Positions 1-13,466 of a stretch of 64,000 nt of DNA are shown one piece after another; the first letter of the stretch is position 1; the number at the start of each line of letters is the position of its first letter. Source of the stretch: Paulownia fortunei (taxonomy: Eukaryota; Streptophyta; Magnoliopsida; Lamiales; Paulowniaceae). The notes below the pieces were generated by a model. It searched no databases, was not told the origin of the DNA, and saw only the letters and a program-made list of their open reading frames with translations. Both the position numbers and the translations under genes were made by a program. The stretch is from the NCBI GenBank assembly GCA_019321725.1, contig CM033105.1:17825861-17889860 (forward strand), in the 5' to 3' direction.

Positions 1-1681
1 TGAACATTAAATCAACATTGGAGGAGATCATATGGTCAATTCCATCAAGAAGTTACCAAATCCACAAAGTCAACGTTCTTGAAGAGAATAATCAGAGGAT
101 TAATGAAAATTGTATTTACATAAATTCAATAAAATTTTATTTGTACTATTTTTCTTGTTTGTAATTTTTGCAGACAACGAAATTTGTGTTACACACTGTT
201 TTTAGTGATTTCTGACTTGAGCGTTGAAGGAGCTACGCTAGGGAAACCTAGCGTCCCTCCTAACTTTTTGATATTTTGCAGATTATAGGTAAAATCATGA
301 CAAAATGGAATCAATTTTGCAAAACCCCAAATTTGTTGTTTAAATTTTTCAAAAAAAATAAATTTATTTAATATCAATTTTTATCCGCATCATATATATA
401 AAACTTTTAATGAGTTTAGACTTCAAATCAGCTAGAAGTTTACAAGTTTGGTTTAATAGTTTTTAAGTCTAATTTTATATAATTTTAAGATAAGCCCAAC
501 TCGATTCAAAGGTTAGTGTTTGAATTTAAATTCAACCTCAAAGTGATCGGAGCTAAGACCAATATAGAGAACTTAAATTAGGGGGAAAATCCTAAAATTA
601 ATTCAAAAAAGAAATTGTAATGCTTACACGTTGGCAATGCATTGAATTTGATTTCATTTATTATAGAGATAATTAGTATTTTGATTTGATGAATTTAAGT
701 TTAACATTCTGTAGAATTATCTTGAAGTGTTTTGAGATTATTAATTATTTTTATTTGATAATTTAAATTTAAATAATTAATTGTACTAAAAATTCGAATA
801 ACAAAATAAAATTGTGCCGTCGGCTTGACTTGAAGTTCATATTAATTTTTAAATCAAGTCCAAGTTTTGTGCAAAAATGCTCGAACAAACTCCAACAAAA
901 TAGAGTTAAAACTAAGGATACCTCTAATGAAATCCTAAATATTATATTTAATACACTTACTCGCATCTAAAAATATTTCTATATTACTTAAATTTAAATT
1001 AAAATTAAGAATACCTAGTCTCTATGTTTATGACTGTACTTTAATAGCAATAAAAAATGTACAACACCGACTTTTAGCTTTTTTTATTATGTTAATTGCG
1101 TATCTATATATAATTCTATATGCGGGCATTACAAGAATCTTCATTCATTTGAAAGTATTATAAGAAAAACATGTGTACAGTATGATGGACAAGACAGAGA
1201 AATTTCCAACGTTTCATTAACGCTGATTATTTGTGCAGGATATATGTGCACTCTAACAGCAGCAGTGGTCAGAAAAAACTGTAAGTATTTGGTCCTAGTG
1301 GAGACAAGGAGTATGAATTTATTTCAGATTTCCTTTCATGGTGGGAACCTTAAAAGATAGAAAGTGAACTTTCAAGAAATCAACACCACTCACAGGATCT
1401 TGCAATGGACAAGGATAATGACTTTGATATTAACAGAAAATCATTCTTGAAGTTTATGTCTGTCAAATTATTAGAAATATTAAATATTATAAATATCTCC
1501 TTTAAAATAATTTAACTAAATTTTTGCATAAGATGATCATTCAATAAAGTATCATGTCAAGTAAGAGGTTTTGAATTCAAATTTCTAAAGTCAAAAAAAG
1601 TCCTGCACTTTAGAAAAAAAACAATTGCCACTTAAACTTGATTTTTTGATCATGCGAAAAAAATTTACTGTACTTGACATA
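1..1681. other. AT-rich intergenic DNA, no gene recognised
   Basis: I see no open frame of convincing length, no splice-linked coding blocks and no terminal repeats in this stretch. It is AT-rich with short homopolymer runs. Confidence 0.5.
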
Positions 1682-2530
1682 TACTCCGTCCAAATTAATT
1701 GTTCTAGTATGAGGGTCAGCTTTTTAATATTTTGAATAATAAAATATAATCGATTTTGATATTTTGAAAATTTTCAAATTCAAAAATTTAATGTTTATTA
1801 TTTTTTTAAAAATATTATTAATATTATTTTCCAAAACAAAAAGTAAACTGCTTATTGTTACTAATTAAAAAAGGGTAAATTCCATTTGCCCACCTTCAAC
1901 TACTACCGCCGAAATAAGATTGCGCTCCCCATTAGTTTTAATTGCACCACTTTGGCCTCTCTATTTTTATAATTTCTTTAATTATATGTTTATTTTTAAA
2001 ACAATCATGATTTTCCAATTTTGCCCCTAAATCTAAAATTAAGGAAAAAATAGAAAATAGGAAAACAAATTTCCCCGATCTCCTCCTGTCTAATCTCCAC
2101 AAATAACATATGAAAATTAATTCATAATCACTCTAAGTAAGTCTAGAATAAAAGAATATATTTTTTTCATTTATAAGTGGTGCGTATAGCTTCACTCCTT
2201 AATGAAGCTATATCTTGCTCGTTCGCATCATCAGCACTGAATCTAATCATTTCGACCGCCATACTCTAAAATACGTGTAAAAAACAATAATATTAAAGAA
2301 TATCATAAATATGATGCGTACACATTATAATTTTTTTTTATTAATGAATGTTTTACCACAACTTCCAAATCTGATATGTGTGAAGGTTGGCACCCCTCAT
2401 CCATAGGCAAATGGAGTGGTGATATCAAACGACATGTAATGCGATTGTACCAATCCATATAGCGAGACTTAGTACTATCGGACCCAATAATGGGAGGGTT
2501 GACGATAATAAACTGATGTCTATTTGCCCA

Positions 2531-3800
2531 CTACGACATATACTCTTGGTGATATCGAGCCAAATCCTCTCCACTGTATCCCCTGCGATCTACATTGTGT
2601 AAAGTCTGCTCATGCACTGATTTATCTGGTGGAATATATTGGCGCATGACCCGCTTTGACTGATTGAATTCCACGATGGTGTAGTTGATCAATGGACAAC
2701 GAGATCTCCACAATGGCGTATTACACATTAGACCCAATACGATAATATCCAGTGAACTCATATCATATGGCTCCCATATAAACTACAATTATAAAATACA
2801 TAAATTTGAATTATTTGTACATATATGAAAAGAAAAATCAAATCAAATTTAAACAAGTGCCTTAAATTCTACTCACCTCTCCATCAGTTATCCTGTCTAC
2901 TATATCCCTAATAATCCTGATAAAATGACTTGTTGTACGCGTGAAGTTGTAATAGTGCATCTACCTATATGCATATAAAAATAACCATTAAATAATAATC
3001 ACAAAATAATAGTGGAGGTAGAAGCTCATTATCATTAGCGTTAATAAATGGGCCCGCTTATAATACTACATCTACCTATATGTATATAAAAAATAATTAT
3101 TAAATAATACCTTGCACCATACAGAAAAAGTGAAAACTCATGATCATTAGTGCTAATGAGTGAGCTCATATTTACTCGAAAACGTAATCGTCTTGGAACC
3201 AATATGGTAATGCGAGACTTTGCCCATATCTGCAAAAATATATATTAATCAAATGAAAGTGGTAAACATACGGACATGACATAAAAAAAGTAACAACAGT
3301 TATATAAAATTTACCTGTAGAAGTACTATCGCACCACCAATAATATTCTTATCTTTATCAGATGTAGTGTACAACTCACAATACATGAAAGTCAGTACTG
3401 CACTGCCCCAACTGAAATAACTAATATTCTTAATCTGCTTCATACTCTATAGATATAACAACGACACTCCATTGTTTGATGAATTAGGACACATAATGCT
3501 ACCCAGTAGAATCAATGCATATCCGCGTACATATTGCTCCAACTCATTATAGGGAATGTCATCTGTCACTGGGTTAGTTTGAAAATAATCCCTCAAGGTA
3601 CTCAACAATATACGTCCACCTCTAAACTGCTGTGAAGTGGGTTGAAATTCCAAGTAATGATGGCAATAATCCTGCCACTGCTCGATAGATCTTCTCGGAT
3701 CAGTATCCATCCCGTAACCAAATGAATAACAATATATGTAAAGGATAATTTTTTTAACAATTTCACATGAATGTTTACATATAATATAAAATTTAACCAT
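2531..3800 (-). pseudogene. Plant mobile domain (MAIN/aminotransferase-like, PF10536) region of the MULE
   Basis: Two open blocks carry plant mobile domain signatures. At 3447-3710 there is SIEQWQDYCHHYLEF near the start and YVRGYALILLGSIMCPNSSN near the end. At 2531-2761 there are INYTIVEFNQSKRVMRQY and the tail YSGEDLARYHQEY. This matches the order in PMD proteins: a helical 'YVRAY.L.L.G..L..D.S.N' segment first and 'VEWHQPDRVMRQF' later. The region lies downstream of and collinear with the MULE transposase, so it is probably the 3' part of the same transcription unit. The family includes the host proteins MAIN and MAIL1 as well as transposon versions. Intervening stretches are broken by stops and perhaps introns. 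Confidence 0.7.
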
Positions 3801-4098
3801 ATGGTTAACAACAATTAAACATAAATTTTAACATATAATATGAAATTGTACAATATCATTAACAACGGTTAAATATAACATCATTACAAAATTATTTCAT
3901 ACAAATAAGGACTATTACTCCTACATAAAAGCAAATATTAATCTAACTATAATGATATCATCTATGCTAGGAAGACGAAGCTGTTCCACATTCTATTACA
4001 TTGACCCTTTGTCTTGCTAGCGTTTATTGTCTAGCACGTGTTTGAGGCCAATCCATCTCGTTAGGAATTCGAGTAGTAGTATTTCGTCCACGATAATT

Positions 4099-6559
4099 CT
4101 AAATCCGTAATGATGCATTGTGCCACAATTCAAAAGGGGGCGCATCCCAATAAACTTCATCTGACAAAGGCTCAAACTTCCCTTTGTAAGTATCTACATA
4201 AGAACCAGTGCTATAGTACGATTTTATGAATGTTGCTGGATTAACTCCAAAATGCCGGCAAGTATGCATAGCATGCGAGTAAGGTATTCTAAATTGACTC
4301 CAATTACCACATGAATACTCCATTGACCTTAGTTTCATGACGTGTGTAAAACTCCTGGATAATCCTGGTTGACGTATTATGATAGACGCGGATTGATTTG
4401 TGTAATCAAATATGTATACCATATGCTCTATAGATAGGTTCTGCCAACTCTCATACCTTTATAATATATTATCAGGCCATGGTTGGTTATTCTCCACCAT
4501 TCGATGACGCTTGGATAGTCGAACAAGAAAATGTTTAACAACATGATTGAACGTAATCTGTACAATAGCAGTGACTGAGAGCCATCGCGCACCTTTCAAC
4601 ATTCCATTAATGTATTCTGACATATATGTTGTCAGAATGCCACATCGCCATCCTCCATCATAAGCCAAAGTCCACTGACATTTATTTATATTCTCTAAGT
4701 ATGCATGCACATCCTTGTTAACAGCCTTATTTTTTTCTATAACCTTATCAAATTGTCTGATTATCAATTGTGAACCAGTTGTATAACACAAATTCCTTAA
4801 TGTAATACTCTTGAATTGCTTGTTGAAGTTAGATAACATATGCCTTAAGCAAAAACGATGCACCCCACGAGGTGGTGTGAAATTATGTATTTATTAAACA
4901 GCTCCAAGTAGGCCACTATGTCGGTTAAGAATAAGACAGACACCTTCAACCTCGCGGACAACATACATAGACAACATATGCAAAAATCATCTCCAAGATG
5001 TAAATGTTTCTTCATCAACAACTGTAAAAATCAGAAGCAAAACCTATTGATTTGCATCCATCCCCATAATAATCAATAACTTGTGTTTGTACTTTGTGTA
5101 AAGATGTGTTCTATCCACACTTATTACTTTACGATAATTTTGAAACCCATCGATACATGGCTTGAATGCTCATAAAATATATTTTAATATTTTCTTTTCT
5201 AAAAACTCGGTGTCGATGTGATGCCACTCTATAATTGTGTTTGGATTTTATTTTTGCAGAGCTCCCAAATACTTAGGCAATTTTCTAACTGAGCTCTCTC
5301 AAGTGTCATAAATATTTTCTCTTGCGTGTTTCAAATCGTGCCAGGCCTTATGATATGAAGTTTCATACTGATACTTTTCTTTCAAATTTTGTTGGACATA
5401 CTTAATCTTATAGGCCAGGTCACATTGAACTATGTTAATAAGTAACCTGGCGATCATATTTTTAGATAGGTTGCAATGATCCACAGACGCTGAATTCATA
5501 AGGCAGGTATGAGGGCCTCTCCACTTGGTGATTTTTCATAAATCGAGTTTTGCTTTCAATGATGCTCGAAGCCCCCAATTACACTACATGGTCGATGTAC
5601 TATGGTTGCATCACACTTTTCATAATTTTGGTGTACTCTCAATGACCCGATACTCACGTCTAACAACTCATACAAAGTAATTTTTAACTGAAACTTGCAG
5701 ATTTTTTTTGTCTTTAAATATCATATGCTTTTCAAGCTCTCCAATACTATAGTTGCAAAACTTTCATCTATTTGGAATATTAATAGAATCCACAACTATT
5801 TCTAGGTAACATATGGTGAAGAATGGGACAGTCCGATTAAAGCCATATTCATTTGTTATTGAGGGCATTGAGGTATAAACTGACACTTGATGCTGTGACG
5901 AGTTGCCCTCATCATATTGCTCATACGTCTCTTCCAAATCATCAATTTCGATCCCATCACCATCACCATCACCATCATCAACAATTTCATCAGGTTTGAA
6001 ATCAATATGTTCTTCACCACCAAAACTGTCGACAAATGACTCGAGCAATTCATTAGTATATGCATTATACGGCTCTGTATTTGTACCTTCAAAATGCTCT
6101 TAACCAGAGTTTGAAACACCTGCATTAAAGTCATTGATGCCAATACTTGTCATGTCTTGCGTCACTATACTCATTTCAAATACACTATCATCTCTTAAAA
6201 ATAATACATACTGATAATACTTATTACTTATCGGTATATCAGACATAATATTATGAACCTTTTGTTCTGCCTCAACATAAAATTCTATAAATTAATTTTC
6301 TCTTCCTAGATCTAAGAAAAACCCCAATCCTTCGTCATCAGTTATTGATATTAGTTGTGATACTAAATAATTTCAATAAGAACTGTTTATCGTCAACGCT
6401 CGTAATCTGATACACTTTCAATAGTAATTTAGAAAATCTTGTCCTACGAGACATTCTCCTAGCTCCAATTATAAGGCGATCATATATCACTGAATTAGCA
6501 TATTGTGTAATTTGACCATCAAAGCATACCAGAACATCGATGATGTTTCTATTTGGCAT
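4099..6559 (-). pseudogene. MULE transposase, broken
   Basis: The frame starts at 6559 with MPNRNIIDVLVCFDGQI, an N-terminal MULE segment. An acidic stretch (5764-6048, runs of DGDG) follows. Then comes the MuDR-type DNA-binding segment at 5299-5499 (NMIARLLINIVQCDLAYKIK, YETSYHKAWHDLKHA). The catalytic core is at about 5165-4870 and shows KVISVDRTHLYTKYKHKLL, then IIMGMDANQ followed by a stop, and further on EVEGVCLILNRHSGLLG. The block 4459-4863 (CLRHMLSNFNKQF, KCQWTLAYDGGWRCGILTTY) is the C-terminal half of the core. A SWIM-type zinc finger is at 4099-4422 (CGNWSQFRIPYSHAMHTCRH: C-X-W, then S-H..C-x-H). The D in VDRTHLY and the D in MGMDANQ sit where the first DDE acids belong, but the normal G after the first D is R. 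Several stops and shifts make it non-functional. Confidence 0.85.
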
Positions 6560-7084
6560 AACTACATCAAAATAAATATTAATATTTTAATTTTAAATAA
6601 TAATTTCAAAGATATAATATTTAATTAAGATTATGATAGTTATGAGAAAGATTTCCTAAATATTTCAACAATTTTTAACTCACATTTTAAAATCAAATAA
6701 CAAATATAAAATATAATATACAAAAAATAAATGCAAAGATTAGCTTCTCCACATATAAAATATGTTATTAAATATGTAATTGCATATGTTATTATAAAAA
6801 ATAACATTATTAACATTTCAATGCAATAAAATTTATTTTTTAAATATAATAATACATATACTTCACAATTATTATAATAAAATATACACATTGTAATTAA
6901 AATATTTAAAGTATGATACCTGTAAGTCACATTTAAAATATGATATGCGTCGTATTTTAATCTCTTGTGTACTAACCTGAACAAAAATATATAAATGTTA
7001 ATTAGTCAATTTATTTTAATTAAAAAAGTAAAAAAATAATAACATTACTTACCGATGAAAAGAAGAGAAAATGGACGTTAAGAA

Positions 7085-7300
7085 AGTAGGAGATGGGAGA
7101 ATCCGAAGAAAATGAGAGAGGCAAAGGGAAATGGAATAGAGGTGAGAAGGGTGAAGAGAGAGGGGAAGAGAGAGAGAGAAATGGGGGAAGCCAGGAGGGG
7201 GAAGTGTTGGGGGTAGAGGGGGGGGGGGGGAGAGAGAGAGAGTTGGGAGGGGAAGTGGGGAAAGGAATAGGGAGAGAGAGGAGGGGAAGAAGGGAGGTCA
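7085..7300. repeat. GA-rich (CT-rich on minus strand) low-complexity tract upstream of the MULE transposase
   Basis: Purine-only stretches include (GA)n runs and a run of twelve or more G near 7219. Read on the minus strand it is a CT-rich tract about 0.5 kb before the transposase start, a position typical of plant CT-rich leader/promoter tracts. The two long open frames across it are made of repeat-encoded residues and are not genes. Confidence 0.7.
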
Positions 7301-7956
7301 GACATAAACTGTTGACCGAAAGTGCAACTTATGATTGTGCTTTCTGTCAGAATTTATTCCTTGCAGGAAGCGCACGTTTGACTTGCACTTCCTGCCAATT
7401 TAAAAATGAAAGCGCGTGCAAGAATAATACTTCTAAATTAAAGCGTGACCCCCCACACGCTTTCACGCATTTAGTTAACAAATGCGCAAAACACGATAAA
7501 ATATTAATTAATTTTTAAATTTATTATTTTTTATTAAATTAGTCCATTTCATTCAAAGTCATGGTTGTCATAAAGCACTAGCGCAATTTAGTTTTTACTA
7601 CCTTTATTAACTATAAAGAAAAAGGTTCTTTTTTCCTTGTTTTTCTAGCTTCCATTTGACTTAAGGCTAAATTTGGTAAATCAAGTGCTATTTTGAAGTA
7701 TTTTAGTAATTGAAACATTTTTAAAAAAATTGACGCACACTCTTATTTTCAACTATAGTTTAAAAGGAGAAACCAGAATTTACCCTTAAAAAAACTAAGT
7801 GATAGGTTAGTAACACCAATAGATCTATTAATATGGGACGGAGGTATTATTACCACACAAATAAAAAAAGATATGCAAATACTATTTGAAACCCAAAAAG
7901 TGCAACATTTTATCGTGCTCTAGTGATATGTTCATATTGTTTTTTTTCATACATTT

Positions 7957-10685
7957 TCAAGAAGGAATTTGCATTCTGCAACAAGGGCAACGGGCATTGG
8001 CCTCCAACCATGGCACCAAACAGTTGGTGTGGAACCTATGGCCACAGGGCAACTGCATTAGGGTTTCCACCACCGCAGCCTTCAGCTGCTCCAAGCAAAC
8101 CGCGCACTCCTCTTGTTCCGACGATTTCCAGCTCAATTTTAACCAATTCAGCCTCTTCGATCCACTTTTCTTCAACTTTGGCACTTCTGCTGCTTGCAAA
8201 TCCGCTTTAATAGTAGACCTGTCCAGCAAAGGTCTCAACCTTGGTTCGCCATTGGAAGTTCTGAATTCAATGGTTTTTTTTTTTCAAAAAGGTGAGCGTA
8301 AATTGTGATAAAGTAATGATTGCCAAATAATATTAAAAAGCGTGTTATAGGAGAGGAATGATATCGTTACCAAGCTTTAGCGAGTAGACATTCTTGCACA
8401 TCTTATAGAAGATGCTTTAGAGGGAGAATGACACTAGTTTGGATTAGGTGATCTAAGAAAAAATCGAAACATTTGATTTAACAAATTTAAGTTGGGGTCA
8501 ACAGAAAGTAGTAGTAGTAGTTATTATTATTATTGTCATTATTATTACCAAAAAAATAAGTGCACAACACAAAAAAATAATTTTCATCCATGAGGTTTCA
8601 ACTCATTTTCAAAATCATCCTGAAATTGTAACTTTTATCACTGTTGTCCCTCCAATCACATTCGGCTAGAATTTCCCACTAAGAAATTGAATTATTGGTG
8701 TGAAAACTAAAATTCCCTTGGTGTTTAAGTGATAATACATTACCAAAAATCCAATTTCAACTTTAACAATTATATTTAATTGGAATTTAATTCTTATCAT
8801 TAACTAATAACATAACCATCAATAACCGATATTATCAAAAAGCATATTAGTGGTTTTTGAGTTTTTCTCTGTACACCCAAATACTTTCTTTTATTTATTT
8901 ATTTTTATTCTAATGACTTTTTGTTCTTTTCAAATTTAGATATTGAATCGGTCACAAAATTTGATATTTATTAAAGTTCTGGCTCTGTTAATATAGTTAT
9001 TTGTGATCTTATCTAATCAAGTCAATGAATTTGTATAAACAGTGCCATTGAAATTTAACTTAAATCATAAATAAGAATAGTATTTATCCTGCTTAAAATG
9101 CTCTTAAATTATAAATCTAATGCTCAATACTCCCTCTACTGGTTATTTTATAAGTAAATAATCACGTGTCTTTTCACAGGTGAAGTAGTAGATTAGGAGA
9201 AAAGACAGTAACCCGTTTGACACTTGCAAATCTAGTTAGGAAAAAGACAAAGCAAAATCCAAAATAACTTTACTATAAGCAGTGTTTATTAAGACCACAA
9301 TTAAATCAATCTTGCTATGTACTTAAATTTTTAAATTAAAAAAATAAATAATCAATTAAAAAATTTAAATAACAAAATTTAAAATCTAAATAATCATATA
9401 CATATAATTAAATATCAAGTCTAATTTTTTTTAAAAAAATTTAAAAATAATTTTGACCTATTCTTAATTGGTGTGACTGATTTAACCTGATTTTTAATTT
9501 TTTGTCGAGCTGATCAGATCTAATTATGATGAAAACCATGACTACAAAGGTAGGGGTTCAATTGACATTTAATGTTGAGTAACTTATTGTAACATTATTT
9601 GAGAAAAAGTTGGTATAAAGAATACATCTTTGAAAAATACTAAACTGCATATAGATATTATTATGGTAGTACCAATAAGAAGGGAAGAAAAATCAATACG
9701 TAAACAGAATTATCATCCTATAAATACAAATAACTGTATAAAACTGAATAGAAGAAAATTTTGATTATTGCAAATTTTAAATTAATGGACAATATAGTAA
9801 TCAAGTGAGGAGCACGCATGCCAAGAAAAGGAGTGACTCCAAACTTGAATGTCATTTTATTTTTTATTTTACTTATGAACTAACAAAGTAAATAATAAAA
9901 TATTCGAATTAAAAAAAAAAAAAAAAAGATGGTTCAGTGGAATAGTGGATGAAATCTACGGATTTAAAACCTCAAGGATGATTTTGTCACTAAAGTAAAA
10001 ATTGAGGAGTGAATATGAAATTTTTCATGACTAATAGGAGTTAAAATACTAAAATGTCCTGTTTGATTCAAAGGAACAACAATTTAAAATTTTAGCACTT
10101 TGAATTATCTATTTTAATTTAATATTTCATTTTCTATTCCATTTCATGATTTTGAGAATGATTTAAAACTTTAGATAATTTTATTTTTTTCTCAACTTGA
10201 TTAGTTACACACGTATCAGCAATAAATACAAGTATTCTTGAACTCTTATATCAATTTTACCTATTGGTTTCTGATCTCCGTTGTGGCTGCAGCCTCTCAT
10301 CCAACCTCTTCTTGGCTTCTCTTGCCTCTGCACCAAGCCTGCTCTCATCACACATTGCCTGGCCCATTGGGTTCCTCTGCTCTTGTCAGAGAAAATTTTC
10401 AGAATCTTTTAACATGAAATATGATATGCCATAAAAGAAGAGTTAAAACAAAAAGCCCTTTCGATGGACATGAAATTTGTAGATTTGTACTACCATGGAA
10501 GAATTTGAACAGAGATGAAACTCATGGCTGCTTGCATATAAACAGAAAGAAGAGCGCCTGGTGCTGGAGCTGCCACCATAACCAGATGTTGTTAGAGTTA
10601 GTTCAGAGCCATAATATTTAAGGTTGCTTTTCTGGTGAAATCTTCTTCTTCTTGCAGCTTCAACTCCAGGAAGCATACCTGCCAT
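7957..10685 (-). CDS. RING-H2 E3 ubiquitin ligase, three exons, 204 aa
   Basis: This is a likely host gene. Exon 1 is 10685-10494 (64 aa, starts MAGMLPGVEAARRRRFHQ, ends SNSSM). Exon 2 is 10379-10261 (39 codons plus 2 bases, includes EAREAKKRLDERLQPQRR). Exon 3 is 8260-7957. Introns of 114 bp and 2000 bp have GT donors (ATG|GTAGTA and AATAG|GTAAAA) and AG acceptors, and the phases join without a break. Exon 3 carries a RING-H2 finger at the C terminus: ECAVCLEQL, then LPCGHRFHTNCLVPWL and ARCPCCRMQ, giving C-x2-C...C-x-H-x2-H-x2-C...C-x2-C. The family transfers ubiquitin from an E2 to substrates; the finger binds the E2. No membrane segment is seen, so a soluble protein is expected. The N-terminal basic RRRR motif and the LKKSG..RLNWLKLSWK linker recall a plant RING subfamily that I recognise only by layout. 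The exact ortholog is not claimed. All residues needed by the finger are present. Confidence 0.9.
8261..10260 (-). other. Intron 2 of the RING gene (2.0 kb)
   Basis: The intron is AT-rich and holds no open frame of note. It contains a short TAG/TTA trinucleotide run near 8510-8550 and an A-run near 9910. A Stowaway-like fragment may lie near 9127 (ACTCCCTCTACTGG), but I could not pair it with a second end. Confidence 0.6.
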
Positions 10686-12594
<1,909 letters not shown>

Positions 12595-12860
12595 GTGTTT
12601 ATAGGATTTTGCTTTCAAATCTGTAAAATTTTAGTTGAGAAACATAAAATTTGTTGAGTTGTTTTGCCTAAGAAGGTCTGGGTAGTAAGTCCAGTGAGTG
12701 GCCGTAAAACATGTAGAATTGCTTAGGATTGTAGCCATAATTTATGTTTTAAAATAAAATTTTTATAGAAATCAATTCAATATTCTGTAGATCTATTTCT
12801 TCGAACTCTGCTTCCACTTTCTCCAATGATCCCATGAAGATAATAAATAATTAAGAAATT

Positions 12861-13466
12861 ATTATAGAAAATTTTGATAGATCAATTGATAGTTGGAGAA
12901 TCCTTAAAATTAATAAAGAACAAATTTACAAAACTTCTAAATTCTTTTATTTTAAAACAGATTTTACTATTAAAATTGAAGAATTAGATATTCAACATTC
13001 AAAACCTTTTGAATCAATCAACTTACTTACTCAAAATTCTTTGCAAAAACATAAAGATAAAATTTTTAAATACATACATATAGGATTAGTCCAAGTAGGA
13101 ATTAAACCTCTTACTAAAGAAGGATTAAACACTTTTATACTTGCTATTCTTAGAGATGTCAGATTTACTAATTTTGAAGATTCCCTTTTAAATTCTATAG
13201 ACTCCAACCTTTGTATAAATCCAATATCTTTTGACTGTTATCCAAATCTTACAATTTCTTTAAATGATAAAAATATCTTAAAATTCTTAGTTTTACAAAT
13301 AAAAACTCATAATTATAAGATGCTTGAAGGTTCAATTCGAGTAGCAATAATTTTTAGAATTCATTACAAAGTAATGATATCAGCCTTCGCCACAAAAGTT
13401 AGATTTCATAGTAAAAAAGGTGAAACCTTTTACTCCAAATTGATCTTAGCAGATCTAATACTGTAA
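12861..13466 (+). pseudogene. Viral movement protein remnant
   Basis: One frame stays open from about 12861 to the stop at 13466, roughly 200 codons, without a clear ATG. It contains the 'KYIHIGLVQVGIKPLT' and 'GLNTFILAILRD' blocks typical of caulimovirid 30K-superfamily movement proteins, which enlarge plasmodesmata for cell-to-cell passage. It is the first domain of the viral polyprotein, upstream of the coat region. It is truncated by a stop at 13464-13466, and the flanking frame continues with further stops. Domain identity is inferred from motif and order. Confidence 0.7.

Larger units (their letters stand above)
1873..7785 (-). mobile_element. Decayed Mutator-like element (MULE) carrying transposase and plant mobile domain
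   Basis: The element is bounded by inverted GGGTAAATTC termini at 1873-1882 and 7776-7785. A looser match continues for about 20 bases more (shared ..TT...AACTA). An 8-bp direct repeat TTAAAAAA lies immediately outside each end (1865-1872 and 7786-7793), fitting the 8-11 bp duplications of MULEs, although AT-richness weakens this. Inside, on the minus strand, run a MULE transposase (6.56-4.1 kb) and then a plant mobile domain region (3.8-2.5 kb). Frames are broken by many stops, so the copy is dead. The 5.9 kb size is reasonable for an autonomous MULE. Confidence 0.6.
1684..7844. mobile_element. Stowaway-like MITE split by the MULE insertion
   Basis: The left end reads CTCCGTCCAAATTAATT just after a TA at 1682-1683. 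The right end, read on the minus strand, is CCTCCGTCCCATATTAAT next to a TA at 7845-7846. Both resemble the plant Stowaway (Tc1/mariner-type MITE) terminus, which is CTCCCTCCGTCCC with a TA target duplication. Removing the inserted element at 1873-7785 and one copy of its 8-bp target duplication leaves about 240 bp, a normal Stowaway length. The termini are imperfect and short, so this is a reasoned reading rather than a certain one. Confidence 0.5.

Noticed and set aside
5903..6103. Plus-strand frame with Ser/Pro repeats
   Set aside because: It is the antisense of the acidic DGDG stretch of the MULE transposase.
7078..7518. Long frames on both strands (141 and 75 codons)
   Set aside because: They are produced by the GA-rich low-complexity tract. 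The residues are Glu/Gly/Arg or Ser/Pro/Leu repeats only.
7886..8308. Plus-strand frames of 95-140 codons
   Set aside because: They are antisense to exon 3 of the RING-H2 gene, which has clear zinc-finger residues and splice support.
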